Shown here: piece by piece, positions 10,348 through 19,100 of the stretch
Position numbering within the stretch: position 1 is the stretch's first letter
How the letters are laid out: every line of letters starts with the position of its first letter
Origin: Albidovulum denitrificans
GTDB lineage: Bacteria > Pseudomonadota > Alphaproteobacteria > Rhodobacterales > Rhodobacteraceae
Direction: 5' to 3'
DNA length: 64,000 nucleotides
NCBI RefSeq assembly: GCF_002973535.1
Contig: NZ_PVEP01000008.1
Coordinates: 93,227 to 157,226, forward strand
Notes under the pieces: generated by a model
The model's input: only the letters and a program-made list of their open reading frames with translations
Databases searched by the model: none
What the model was told of the DNA's origin: nothing
Program-made: the position numbers and the translations under genes

Positions 10348-10395
10348 GCGTCGAAAAGCGACGGGTCCCTGTCGCTTGCGTCGAAGAGCGAGGGG
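10348..10395. repeat. Imperfect 18-base direct repeat with internal hairpin
   Basis: GCGTCGAAAAGCGACGGG (10348-10365) recurs 30 bases later at 10378-10395 with two differences. Between them AAGCGAC/GTCGCTT can pair. The region is non-coding, upstream of the cupin gene; it may be a dispersed repeat or part of that gene's promoter region. Confidence 0.5.
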
Positions 10396-10446
10396 TGATT
10401 CTTCATCACATCTGCTTCCATTCCGCCCGCTGGACAGGACGCAGCG

Positions 10447-11055
10447 ATGTACAGCCCCGAATTCGACGCGCTCTTGTCGGCGCTGGCCGCACTCTACCGT
10501 GACGAGGGCCGGGATGAAGCGGCGCGCACCGCGCAGGCGCTTTTGACCACACCCGCGCCGGAGGCCATCGGCAAGCGGGAGGCCTGTGCCTTCGACATTC
10601 TGATCCGCGATGTGTTGTCCACCTCGGACATGGCGGCGGCGCGGGCGCTTCTGGCGGTGCAGGACATGATCCCCTGGGGGACGAACCCGGTGGCCGGGCA
10701 GATGACCGACGATGCGGCGGCGATCTGCGCCGTGGCCGAACTGATGGGGCCGGACGGGCCGATCCCGGCGCCGGACCTTCGGCTGGGCCTGCTGTTCCAG
10801 CGGCCGGACAGCTACTACCCGCTTCACAACCACGACGCGGATGAAACCTATGTGATCCTCGCCGGTGAGGCGCTTTGGACCGCGGGGGAGGATGTCAGGC
10901 TGCGCGGCGCGGGCGAGATGATCCACCATCCAAGCCTGATGCCCCATGCGTTCCGCGCCGGGCCGAAGGGCTTTGTCGCGCTCTACCGCTGGAGCGGGGA
11001 TATCAACGCGGCTTCCTACGCCTTTCTCGACGATCCCGCGGTTTTCGCCGTTTGA
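10447..11055 (+). CDS. Cupin protein of the dimethylsulfoniopropionate (DMSP) lyase family, DddQ/DddL-like
   Basis: The 202-residue product has an all-alpha N-terminal half and a C-terminal cupin barrel. The cupin shows YYPLHNHDADETYVILAG, giving the H-x-H-x3-E-x-Y metal-binding and catalytic arrangement of Ddd cupin lyases. It also has IHHPSLMPHAFRAG, which supplies the later histidine ligand. Known members cleave DMSP to acrylate and dimethyl sulphide. Many relatives in non-marine Rhodobacteraceae carry this annotation without tested activity, so substrate is inferred from family only. No acrylate-use genes (acuI, acuK or a DMSP importer) are nearby. It is cytoplasmic and stands alone between serA and a phosphatase. 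Confidence 0.65.
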   Translation: MYSPEFDALLSALAALYRDEGRDEAARTAQALLTTPAPEAIGKREACAFDILIRDVLSTSDMAAARALLAVQDMIPWGTNPVAGQMTDDAAAICAVAELMGPDGPIPAPDLRLGLLFQRPDSYYPLHNHDADETYVILAGEALWTAGEDVRLRGAGEMIHHPSLMPHAFRAGPKGFVALYRWSGDINAASYAFLDDPAVFAV

Positions 11056-11096
11056 ACGCGCCGCATTGCGGCATCCCGGTGCTTTGGCTAACCCAA

Positions 11097-11150
11097 TGAT
11101 TTCGCATGTTCGAGAAGCACAAAACCGGTTCCCACTTTTGTGCAACATGC
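11097..11150 (-). repeat. Dispersed palindromic repeat, copy B (inverted relative to copy A)
   Basis: Outer arms are GCATGTT (11104-11110) and AACATGC (11144-11150); inner arms are GCACAAAA (11117-11124) and TTTTGTGC (11136-11143). On the minus strand it matches copy A at 6166-6221 almost throughout, including the flanking GAAATCA. Each inner arm is one base shorter than in copy A, on both sides, so pairing is kept. Confidence 0.85.
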
Positions 11151-11185
11151 TTTAGGGTCGCGGCGCAACGGAAAGCGGGCGAACC

Positions 11186-11926
11186 ATGCGGATCTATGCT
11201 ATCGGCGATATTCACGGGCATCTTGCCAAGCTGCGCGAGGCGCATGACCTGATCGCCGAGGATCGCGGCATGGCCGGCGACCCTGCGGCAGAGGTCGTGC
11301 ATGTCGGCGACCTTGTCGACCGGGGACCGGACAGCCGGGGGGTGATCGACTTCCTGATCGAGGGCATGGCGCGGGGTGAGCCCTGGGTCGCGCTGAAAGG
11401 CAACCACGACCGGATGTTCGAAGGGTTCCTGGGCGATCCCGATCACTACGATCCGGGCCTGCGCGCCGGGCTGCACTGGACCGATCCGCGCCTTGGCGGG
11501 GGGGAAACGCTTCTGTCCTACGGTGTCGCGGGCGCGGGGGAGCGGATGCTTTTCGACCTGCACGACGACGCGGTGCAGGCGGTGCCTGAGGCGCATCGGC
11601 GGTTCGTCCGGGGGCTGGCGCTGATGCACCGGGCCGGGGACCTTGTCTTTGTTCATGCCGGGGTACGCCCCGGCGTGCCGCTGGATCGGCAGGCCGAGGA
11701 TGACCTGCTCTGGATCCGGCGCGAGTTTCTGGAGGATACCCGCGATCATGGCGGTCTTGTCGTCCATGGCCATACGCCGGTCGATGCGGTCACGCATTAC
11801 GGCAACCGGCTGAACCTTGACACCGGGGCGGGCTATGGCCGCCCGTTGAGCGTGGTGGTGATCGAGGATGGCGCCGTCTGGCAGTTGACCGCGTCCGGGC
11901 GGGTCGAGGTCCGGCCACCGCGATGA
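11186..11926 (+). CDS. Calcineurin-like metallophosphatase (bacterial PPP/PrpE type)
   Basis: The 246-residue protein begins MRIYAIGDIHGHLAKL and carries the full PPP signature: GDIHG, GDLVDRGPDS, GNHDRMFEGF, then VHAGVRPG and HGHTPV. Together these bind two metal ions. Related bacterial proteins act as serine/threonine protein phosphatases or as diadenosine tetraphosphatases; sequence alone does not decide. It has no signal peptide. Its stop overlaps the start of the next phosphatase gene by 4 bases (ATGA), so they are translationally coupled and may share a pathway. Confidence 0.85.
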   Translation: MRIYAIGDIHGHLAKLREAHDLIAEDRGMAGDPAAEVVHVGDLVDRGPDSRGVIDFLIEGMARGEPWVALKGNHDRMFEGFLGDPDHYDPGLRAGLHWTDPRLGGGETLLSYGVAGAGERMLFDLHDDAVQAVPEAHRRFVRGLALMHRAGDLVFVHAGVRPGVPLDRQAEDDLLWIRREFLEDTRDHGGLVVHGHTPVDAVTHYGNRLNLDTGAGYGRPLSVVVIEDGAVWQLTASGRVEVRPPR

Positions 11927-12771
11927 CGCCGCCGCCGCGCCTTCGCCGCCACTACGCGCCCGCCACGATGCTGAGCTTTCCGCGCCTGACCTCCCATAAG
12001 GTCGCGCATCCGGGCTGGCATCTGCCCGACCTGACCATCGCCGTCGTCGCGGACCTGCATGTCTGCATCCCCTGGACGCCGCTGGCCCGTGTCGAACGGA
12101 TCGTCGCGGCGGTCAATGCGCTGGGCGCCGACCTGATCCTGTTGCCGGGCGATTTCCTGATGGACCGCAACCTTCCGGGCCGCGCGGTCCCGGCGGCCCC
12201 GATCATCGACCGGCTGGGGCATCTGCGGGCGCCCCTTGGCGTCGCGGCGGTGCTGGGCAATCACGACTGGTGGGATTGCCACCTGTCGCGGCAGACCGAT
12301 TTCGCCCGCAACTCTGTCGCGGAAGCTTTGGAGGGGAGCGGTATCCATCACCTCGCCAACCGGGCGATGAGGATCGGGCATGGGGGTGACGCCTTCTGGC
12401 TGGTGGGGTTCGACAGTCAGGGCGCGCGCAAGCATCTGCGCCTGCCGGGGTTTCACCGGCCTGACGACGCTTTTGCCGCGGTGCCTGACGGCGCGCCCGC
12501 GATTCTGATGGCGCATGAACCGGACTATTTCGCCGAAGGCGACGCGCGCGCTTTTCTCCAGATCTCCGGCCATACCCATGGCGGGCAGGCGAACCTGTTC
12601 GGCTGGCGGCCGATGACGCCCTCGGCCTATGGCGGGCGCTATGCCTGGGGCCATATCCGTGACGGGGCGCGGCACATGATCGTGTCGGCCGGGATCGGCT
12701 ATTCCGGTGTGCCGCTACGTCTTTTCCAGCCGCCCGAGATCGTGATGGTCACGGTGACGGGGGGCGGCTAA
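11923..12771 (+). CDS. Metallophosphoesterase, YkuE/YaeI-like
   Basis: The 282-residue protein has a second, distinct calcineurin-like domain: VADLHVCIPW, LPGDFLMD, LGNHDWWD, MAHEPDYF and ISGHTHGGQ. This order matches the YkuE/YaeI/UDP-diacylglucosamine-pyrophosphatase-like branch, often linked to phospholipid or cell-envelope metabolites. The N terminus lacks an obvious transmembrane segment, unlike several relatives. It overlaps the previous phosphatase gene by 4 bases. The specific substrate is unknown. Confidence 0.85.
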   Translation: MTPPPRLRRHYAPATMLSFPRLTSHKVAHPGWHLPDLTIAVVADLHVCIPWTPLARVERIVAAVNALGADLILLPGDFLMDRNLPGRAVPAAPIIDRLGHLRAPLGVAAVLGNHDWWDCHLSRQTDFARNSVAEALEGSGIHHLANRAMRIGHGGDAFWLVGFDSQGARKHLRLPGFHRPDDAFAAVPDGAPAILMAHEPDYFAEGDARAFLQISGHTHGGQANLFGWRPMTPSAYGGRYAWGHIRDGARHMIVSAGIGYSGVPLRLFQPPEIVMVTVTGGG

Positions 12772-12817
12772 CCTTGGCGGTGAACGCAAGACGGCGACCA
12801 GATCTGGAGGCACTGAA

Positions 12818-13996
12818 ATGAGCGACGACATCGTGATCCTGTCCGGGGCGCGGACGGCTATCGGCACCTTTGGCGGCAGCCTGTCGGGCATGGCGCCGAT
12901 CGACACGGCGACCGTGGCGGCCAAGGCCGCGATCGAACGCGCCGGGGTAGGGGCCGCGCAGATCGGTCATGTGGTCTTTGGCCATGTCATCAACACCGAA
13001 CCGCGCGACATGTATCTTAGCCGGGTGGCGGCGATACAGGCGGGTATTCCGAACGGGACGCCCGCGATGAACGTGAACCGGCTGTGCGGCTCGGGCGCGC
13101 AGGCCATCGTCTCGGCCGCGCAATCGCTGATGCTGGGGGATGCCGATTTCGCGCTGGCGGGCGGGGCCGAAAGCATGAGCCGGGCGCCCTACATCCTTCA
13201 GGCCGCGCGCTTCGGGCAGAAGATGGGGGATACAAGGGCGCTTGACATGATGACCGGGGCGCTGAGCTGCCCCTTCGGCACCGGCCATATGGGCGTGACG
13301 GCAGAGAATGTCGCCAAGGAACACGGCATCACCCGCGACGCGCAGGATGCCTTCGCGATGGAAAGCCAGACCCGCGCGGCCAAGGCCATCGCCGAGGGGC
13401 GGTTCCGGGACCAGATCGTGCCGGTTGAGATCGCCTCGCGCAAGGGAACGGTGGTGTTCGATACCGACGAGCATCCCAAGGCCACAAGCCTTGAGGCGCT
13501 GGCGGGGCTGAAGGCGGTGTTCCAGAAGGACGGGACCGTGACGGCGGGCAATGCTTCGGGCATCAATGACGGGGCGGCGGCGCTGGTTCTGGCGCGGGCC
13601 TCGGCGGCCGAAAAGGCGGGCTTGAAGGCGCGCGCGCGGATCGTCGGCTATGCCCATGCGGGCGTGCGGCCCGAGGTGATGGGCATCGGCCCGGTCCCGG
13701 CGGTCGAGGCGCTGATGAAGCGCACCGGCCTGACGGTCGGCGATTTCGACGTGATCGAGTCGAATGAGGCCTTTGCGGCGCAGGCGCTGGCCGTGTCGCA
13801 GGAACTGGGTTTCGATCCCGCGAAGGTGAACCCCAATGGCGGGGCGGTGGCGCTGGGCCATCCGGTCGGGGCGACCGGGGCACTGATCACCGTGAAGGCG
13901 CTTTATGAGCTGGAGCGGGTGGGCGGCCGGATCGCGCTTGTCACCATGTGCATCGGCGGCGGGCAGGGGATCGCGCTGGCGATCGAGCGTCTGTAG
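12818..13996 (+). CDS. Acetyl-CoA acetyltransferase / beta-ketothiolase
   Basis: This 392-residue thiolase has the acyl-binding Cys90 in [10 protein letters not shown], His348 in GHPVGATGA and the base Cys378 in CIGGGQG. It condenses two acetyl-CoA to acetoacetyl-CoA or splits 3-ketoacyl-CoA. The RDMYLSR segment after the N-terminal domain is typical of the BktB-like branch, so longer substrates are possible. It is not next to phbB/phbC, so a polyhydroxyalkanoate role is only one option. The ATG has GGAGG upstream. Converges on pbpC. Confidence 0.92.
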   Translation: MSDDIVILSGARTAIGTFGGSLSGMAPIDTATVAAKAAIERAGVGAAQIGHVVFGHVINTEPRDMYLSRVAAIQAGIPNGTPAMNVNRLCGSGAQAIVSAAQSLMLGDADFALAGGAESMSRAPYILQAARFGQKMGDTRALDMMTGALSCPFGTGHMGVTAENVAKEHGITRDAQDAFAMESQTRAAKAIAEGRFRDQIVPVEIASRKGTVVFDTDEHPKATSLEALAGLKAVFQKDGTVTAGNASGINDGAAALVLARASAAEKAGLKARARIVGYAHAGVRPEVMGIGPVPAVEALMKRTGLTVGDFDVIESNEAFAAQALAVSQELGFDPAKVNPNGGAVALGHPVGATGALITVKALYELERVGGRIALVTMCIGGGQGIALAIERL

Positions 13997-14011
13997 CGCC
14001 GCGACCGGGCA

Positions 14012-14043
14012 GGGGGGCGTTGCCCCCCGTCCCCGCCGGGGAC
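14012..14043. terminator. Double hairpin between convergent thiolase and pbpC
   Basis: GGGGGGC (14012-14018)/GCCCCCC (14022-14028) with a 3-base loop is followed immediately by GTCCCC (14029-14034)/GGGGAC (14038-14043), also with a 3-base loop. No long T-run follows, but tandem GC-rich hairpins between convergent stops make a termination or mRNA-end role likely. Confidence 0.6.
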
Positions 14044-14050
14044 TCCCCCC

Positions 14051-14073
14051 AGAGTATTTTTGCAACGGAGAAG
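14051..14073. repeat. 23-base intergenic element, copy 2
   Basis: Contains AGTATTTTTGCAACGGAGAAG and aligns without gaps to 6305-6327 and 46146-46168. It abuts the pbpC stop codon and is preceded by the double hairpin, as the other copies are preceded by GC-rich pairing sequence. Confidence 0.7.
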
Positions 14074-14074
14074 A

Positions 14075-16117
14075 TCAGGGACGGAGCGTGACCTTCGCGG
14101 TCGCGCTTTGGCCCATCGCGTCGATCACCGAGAGGTTGAGAAAGCCCGCGCCGGGCGTCGGCATCGCGGTTTCGCGGGCGCGGTCGGCAAGGATGACCGG
14201 CGCGCCGTTGGCAAGCCAGGTGAAGGGCGGGGTGCCGCCCCGGACCTTGAGCGGCAGCGGGCCGTTCGCCTCGATCTCCGCCCCGTCGGGCGGGAAGGCA
14301 AGCTCGGGGCCGGTCGGGGCCTTGGCCAGCGCCGCGCCGCGCGGGCGGAAGTGCTGAAGCGGCAGGGGCAGGCGGGCGTTCGGCAGGATCAGCGTCGCGG
14401 GGGGCGGGGGCGGCAGCGGATCGGGCTGGGCCTTCAGCCGCGCGAAGGTGTCGAAAAGGACCGGCGCGGCCAGATCGCCGCCAAAGGCGCCAGGGACCGA
14501 CGCGCCATCGGCGCGGCCCATCCAGACGCCCGCGACATGGGCGCCGTCGAAGCCCACCGCCCAGGCGTCGCGGTGGCCGTAGCTGGTGCCGGTCTTGTAG
14601 GCGATCCGCCCGGCGGGCGCGTTGGCGGGTGGCGGCAGGCCCGCGAGGATGTCGGCGGCCATCCAGGCGGCCTCGGGCGAGACAAGGCGTTGGCCTTGCT
14701 GTGCGTCCCGGGTGGCAAGCGCGGAGAGGGTGACGGGGTCGCCGAGCCGCGCGAGGGCGGCGTAGCTTTGCACGAGGTCGGTCAGCGTGATGCCGACGCC
14801 ACCAAGCGCCACGGCGAGGCCGGGCTGGCCGCCGGGGATGACCGGCCTTGCCCCGGCGCGGCGGAGGGTGGAGATCAGGCGCGCCGGGCCGATGGCCTCG
14901 GTCAGGGCGACGACGGGGATGTTGAGCGAGAGTTGCAGCGCCTGGCGCACCGGAATCGTGCCGCGAAACTCTCGGTCGAAGTTCTGGGGCGCGTAGGTGC
15001 CAAAGGCGGTGGGGCGATCCTCGATCAGCGTTTCGGGATGGGCGAGGCCGTCGTCGAAGGCCAGCGCATAGACGAAGGGTTTGAGCGTGGAACCGGGGGA
15101 GCGGAGCGCCTCGGTCATGTCGATGAACCCGGCGCGGCGGTCGTCGGTCCAGTCGGGAGAACCGACGGAGGCGAGGATCTCTCCGCTCCGGTGGTCGGCG
15201 ACGAGGATGGCAAGCGAGAGCCGCGCGCTCTGCGCGCTGGCGGCGCGGGCGGCAAGGGTTTCAAGGCTGCGCTGAAGCCGGGCGTCGATGGTGGTTTCGA
15301 TCCGCGGGTCCAGCGGGCGGGCGGCGTGGAGCCGGGCGGCGAGATGGGGCGCGAGGGCGGGGAAGTCGCGTCGCGCGGTCGGGATCGTTTCGCGGCGGGC
15401 GGCATCGGCACGCTCTGCCGTCAGGACGCCGGCCGTGACCATGCGGTCGAGGACGCGGTCACGGGCGGCACCGGCCGCGTCGGGAAAGCGGTCGGGTCGG
15501 CGGGTTTCGGGCGATTGCGGCAGCGCGACGAGGAACGCGGCCTCGGCCGGGGTCAGGCGGCGCGGTTCCTTGCCGAACCACGACAGGCTTGCCGCGCGGA
15601 TGCCTTCCAGATTGCCGCCATAGGGGGCGATGCGCAGGTAGAGGTCGAGGATCTGGGCCTTGGTCAGGTGCCGTTCCAGCGCCAGCGCGACGCGGATCTG
15701 GCGCAGCTTGCCAGAAAGCTTGCCGGTGCCGCTGTCTTCCATCAGGCGCGCGACCTGCATCGACAGCGTGGAACCGCCCGAGACGATGCGCCCGGCCAGA
15801 AGGGATTGCCCGGCGGCACGCAGCATGGCGCGCGGATCGACACCGGGATGGTCGGCAAAGCGACGGTCCTCATAGGCGATCAGCATCCGGGTGAAAAGCG
15901 GATCGACCGGGCCGGGGTCAAGCCGCCAGCGGCCATCTGCGACGGTGAAGGCGCGCAGAAGCGTGCCGTCGCGGGCGGTGATCTCCGCCCCCGTCTCGAC
16001 GGCAAGGGGCGGCAGGGCGGTGGTGTCGATCCAGCGGTCGGTCGCATCCCGCGCCAGCCCCGCGGCGAAGAGAAACACCGCGGCGAGGGTCGGAAGGCGC
16101 CAGCCGGGCCGGATCAC
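14075..16117 (-). CDS. pbpC: Penicillin-binding protein 1C, glycosyltransferase/transpeptidase
   Basis: This 680-residue periplasmic enzyme is anchored by an N-terminal helix (about residues 8-22). It has a GT51 glycosyltransferase domain (YEDRRFADHPGVDP, SGGSTLSMQVAR). The transpeptidase domain has SPGSTLKPF (SxxK), LSLN (SxN) and YKTGTSYG (KTG). The last 90 residues look like the PbpC-specific C-terminal domain. PBP1C polymerises glycan strands; its transpeptidase activity is weak in E. coli. It overlaps the alpha-2-macroglobulin gene by 4 bases. This pairing is conserved in many Gram-negative bacteria and is thought to link protease trapping to wall repair. Confidence 0.95.
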   Translation of the reverse strand: MIRPGWRLPTLAAVFLFAAGLARDATDRWIDTTALPPLAVETGAEITARDGTLLRAFTVADGRWRLDPGPVDPLFTRMLIAYEDRRFADHPGVDPRAMLRAAGQSLLAGRIVSGGSTLSMQVARLMEDSGTGKLSGKLRQIRVALALERHLTKAQILDLYLRIAPYGGNLEGIRAASLSWFGKEPRRLTPAEAAFLVALPQSPETRRPDRFPDAAGAARDRVLDRMVTAGVLTAERADAARRETIPTARRDFPALAPHLAARLHAARPLDPRIETTIDARLQRSLETLAARAASAQSARLSLAILVADHRSGEILASVGSPDWTDDRRAGFIDMTEALRSPGSTLKPFVYALAFDDGLAHPETLIEDRPTAFGTYAPQNFDREFRGTIPVRQALQLSLNIPVVALTEAIGPARLISTLRRAGARPVIPGGQPGLAVALGGVGITLTDLVQSYAALARLGDPVTLSALATRDAQQGQRLVSPEAAWMAADILAGLPPPANAPAGRIAYKTGTSYGHRDAWAVGFDGAHVAGVWMGRADGASVPGAFGGDLAAPVLFDTFARLKAQPDPLPPPPPATLILPNARLPLPLQHFRPRGAALAKAPTGPELAFPPDGAEIEANGPLPLKVRGGTPPFTWLANGAPVILADRARETAMPTPGAGFLNLSVIDAMGQSATAKVTLRP

Positions 16118-19100
16118 TCCGTCACCGTCACGCGGCCTGCCTCGGTCCGGGCGCGGTAGTCGGGGCGGTACATATCCTCGACCGTCGCGGCGGGCTGATG
16201 GAAGCTGCCCGGAGAGATGGCGCGCAGGATATAGGCCAGCCGGAAGGGCCGGTCCGACCGCCAGTCGAGCGCGGCGAGGAAGCGGTCCTGCCGGAACTCG
16301 GTCATCCGCGTGTCATCGACGGTGTCGAGCCAGTCGAGCGCGCCGATGTCGCCCGCGCGGATCAGCGAGGGGTTGTCGATCTCGAACCCGGCCGGAAGCG
16401 GGTCGTTCACCATCAGCCGCGCTTCGCCCTTGCCATGGGGCGTGACCTCGATCACCGCCACCAGTCGGGTGCCTTGCGGGACCGTCGCGATGTCCACCGG
16501 CGTACCTTCGGGCGTGTAGTAGCTGCGCGCGATGGTATAGCCGCGCCCGCCTGCGGGCTCGGGGTCGGACGGGACGCCGAAGGTGGTCAGTGTCACCGTG
16601 GCGGCCTTGCCGGTGGCGTTGGTGATGCTTTGCGGGGTTGTCGCCTCGGCTTCGGATAGCGCGATGACAGGGCTTTCGGCGGGGGAGCCGTTGACGGTAA
16701 AGCCCGCCGTGTCGGGCCGGTCGATCAGCGCGTGGGTGGCCAGCAGCGCCCAGGTCGCCTCTTGTGTGGAAAGGTGCTGACCTATCATCCCGGATGCGAC
16801 GGCGTTCGTCAGGTCATCGGGGTCGAAGGCGGTCGATCCGGCCTCGGACGCGAGCGCCAGAAGCGCGGTCGCGTCGCGCAGGCGGGTGCCGTAATCGGCG
16901 CGCCAGAGGCGGGATTCCTCGCCGGCCCCGTGCAGGGCCACAAGCCCTGCGGCCTTGGCGAACATCGCGTCCGCCCGCCGTTGGTCGCCGTAGGAGGCCA
17001 GCGCCGCGCCAAGCTGGGCGGCGGCCATGGGCGTGTCGAAGGCGCCGCTTTTCACATCGGCATAGTAGCGCAGATCGCCGATCGCCGCCGCGCCTTCGCG
17101 GGCCAGCACCATCAGCGCATAGGCGTAAGGCCCGCCGTGATCGTCGAAATCGGGGGCGTAGTTGATCTGGTTGCGCAAGTTGTCAAGCGCGTTGCGGAAG
17201 GCGGTGTCGGGGACCGCATAGCCCTGCGCCCGCGCGCGGCTGAGGAAGTCGGTCACATAGGCGTCCAGCCAGAGATCGCCGGTATCGGGATACCAGAGGC
17301 CGAAGGCGCCGTTGGAGGACTGGTTGAGCAGGATTTCCGAGATGCTTTCGGTCACGCGCTTGGACACGTCACCCTTCTGCGACACGCCGAGCGCGGTCGA
17401 GACATCTGAGAAATAGAGCAGCGGCAGCGCCCTGGACGTCAGCTGTTCGGTGCAGCCATAGGGATAGGCGTCCAGCGTGGCCAGAAGTCCCGGCGCGTCG
17501 AACCGGGCGAGGGGACCCGCGGCCAGCGTGGCGCGGCCGCTGCCGGGGACGAGGCCCGCGAAGGCGTTGCGGTCCAGCGTGAAGGTCGCACCGGCGGCCA
17601 GTTCGAAGCGGCTTTGATGCGTGGTTTCGGGGTCATGCGTTTCGACCGGGATGGTCACAGTCTTGACCAGCTGCTTGCCCGCCGGGGTGGTCAGGGCGAT
17701 GCGGAGGGTGGCGTTGCCTTCCTCCTCCGTCGCGGTCAGGGGGACGGTGACGCTGGCCTTGCCAAGCTCTGCCAGATCGACGCCGGACGGCGCGCTGCCA
17801 AGGGTCAGGCCGTCGGCCGTGACGTCAAGGCCCATGCGTCCCGCCGGGCCGGTGGCGTGGACGATCTCAAGCAGTACGCGGCTTTCGTCGCCGGGCGACA
17901 GGAAGCGCGGGACCGAGGCGGTGACGACAACCGGGTCACGAACCAGAACATCGGTTTGCGCCTGCCCGATGGCGGATTTCGACCAGGCGACGGCCATCAC
18001 CCGGACGGTGCCGTTGAAGGAGGGCAGGTCGAAGGAGGTGCGGGCATAGCCATCCGCTCCGACGGTGAGGGGGCCGTCGAAATAGGCGACAAGTTCCTCG
18101 GTCGGTGGCGGGGCCTGCATCTTCAGCCCTGTGGCGGCATCGCCACCGGAACGGATGCTGCCCGGCGTGCCATTGGCGCCGTCGATCAGGCGGCCATAGA
18201 TGTCACGGATGCCGACACCCAGCTTGCGCTGGCCGAAATAGTGATCTTCCGGGTCCGGTGCGGTGAAGCCGGTCAGGTTCAGGATACCCAGATCGACGGC
18301 GGCGATGGTGGCATGGACCGTCTCGCCCTCTGCCGCGCCCTCGATCTTCAGGGCGACGGGCAGCGGGCCGCGCGGATCGACCTCTGCCGCGACGTCAAGC
18401 GTCGTGGTCAGCTTGCGGGGGCCGGGATCGACCGGCGCGTAGGACAGGCCAAGCGCGCGGACGGGGGTGCGACCGGCGTCGGCGCTGACCGGGCGGATGA
18501 CCGAGGCGGTGACATAGGCGCCCGCGCCCCAGTCGTCGGTCACGGGCAGGTCGATCACGTTTTCGCCCGCCGTGACCGGCACCGCCTTCATGTCGATCAG
18601 CCGGTTCGACAGGACGGAGATCAGCGCGATCCCCTCGGCGCGCGGTTCGATCCGTATCTTCGCCGTCTCACCCGGCCGGTATGCGGGCTTGTCGAGCGAC
18701 AGTTGCAGCGTGTCGGGCGTGCTGGCGGCATCGGCAGGGGCGTACCAGCCCGCGTAGAACTCTGTCGCGCTGGCGGTATAGGGGCCGTCCACCGACTCCA
18801 CCACAAGCTCATAATTGCCCCAGTCGACGGGGGCGGAGACCACCTGCGGCCCCTCGGCGGTCAGGTCCAGATCGCCCGAGGCGACGCGGCTGCGGGTGGT
18901 CGTCACCTCCCAGTTCCACTGGCCGTAAAGCGCGTACCACTGGTAACGCGTCTCAAGCCGGTTCAGCGTCCAGTGGGCCTTGCGCGCGGCGGGGCTCTGG
19001 TCCGGGCCGACGGCGATCACCTGGAACGTCGCCTCATCGCCCTGCGGGACGACGCCGCCCTCAAACCCCGGCTTGATGCCGAGGACGGGGCTTTCGGGCA

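Noticed and set aside
14060..16159. Long plus-strand open frame antisense to pbpC
   Set aside because: Typical high-GC shadow; no domain similarity and the minus strand carries a complete pbpC.
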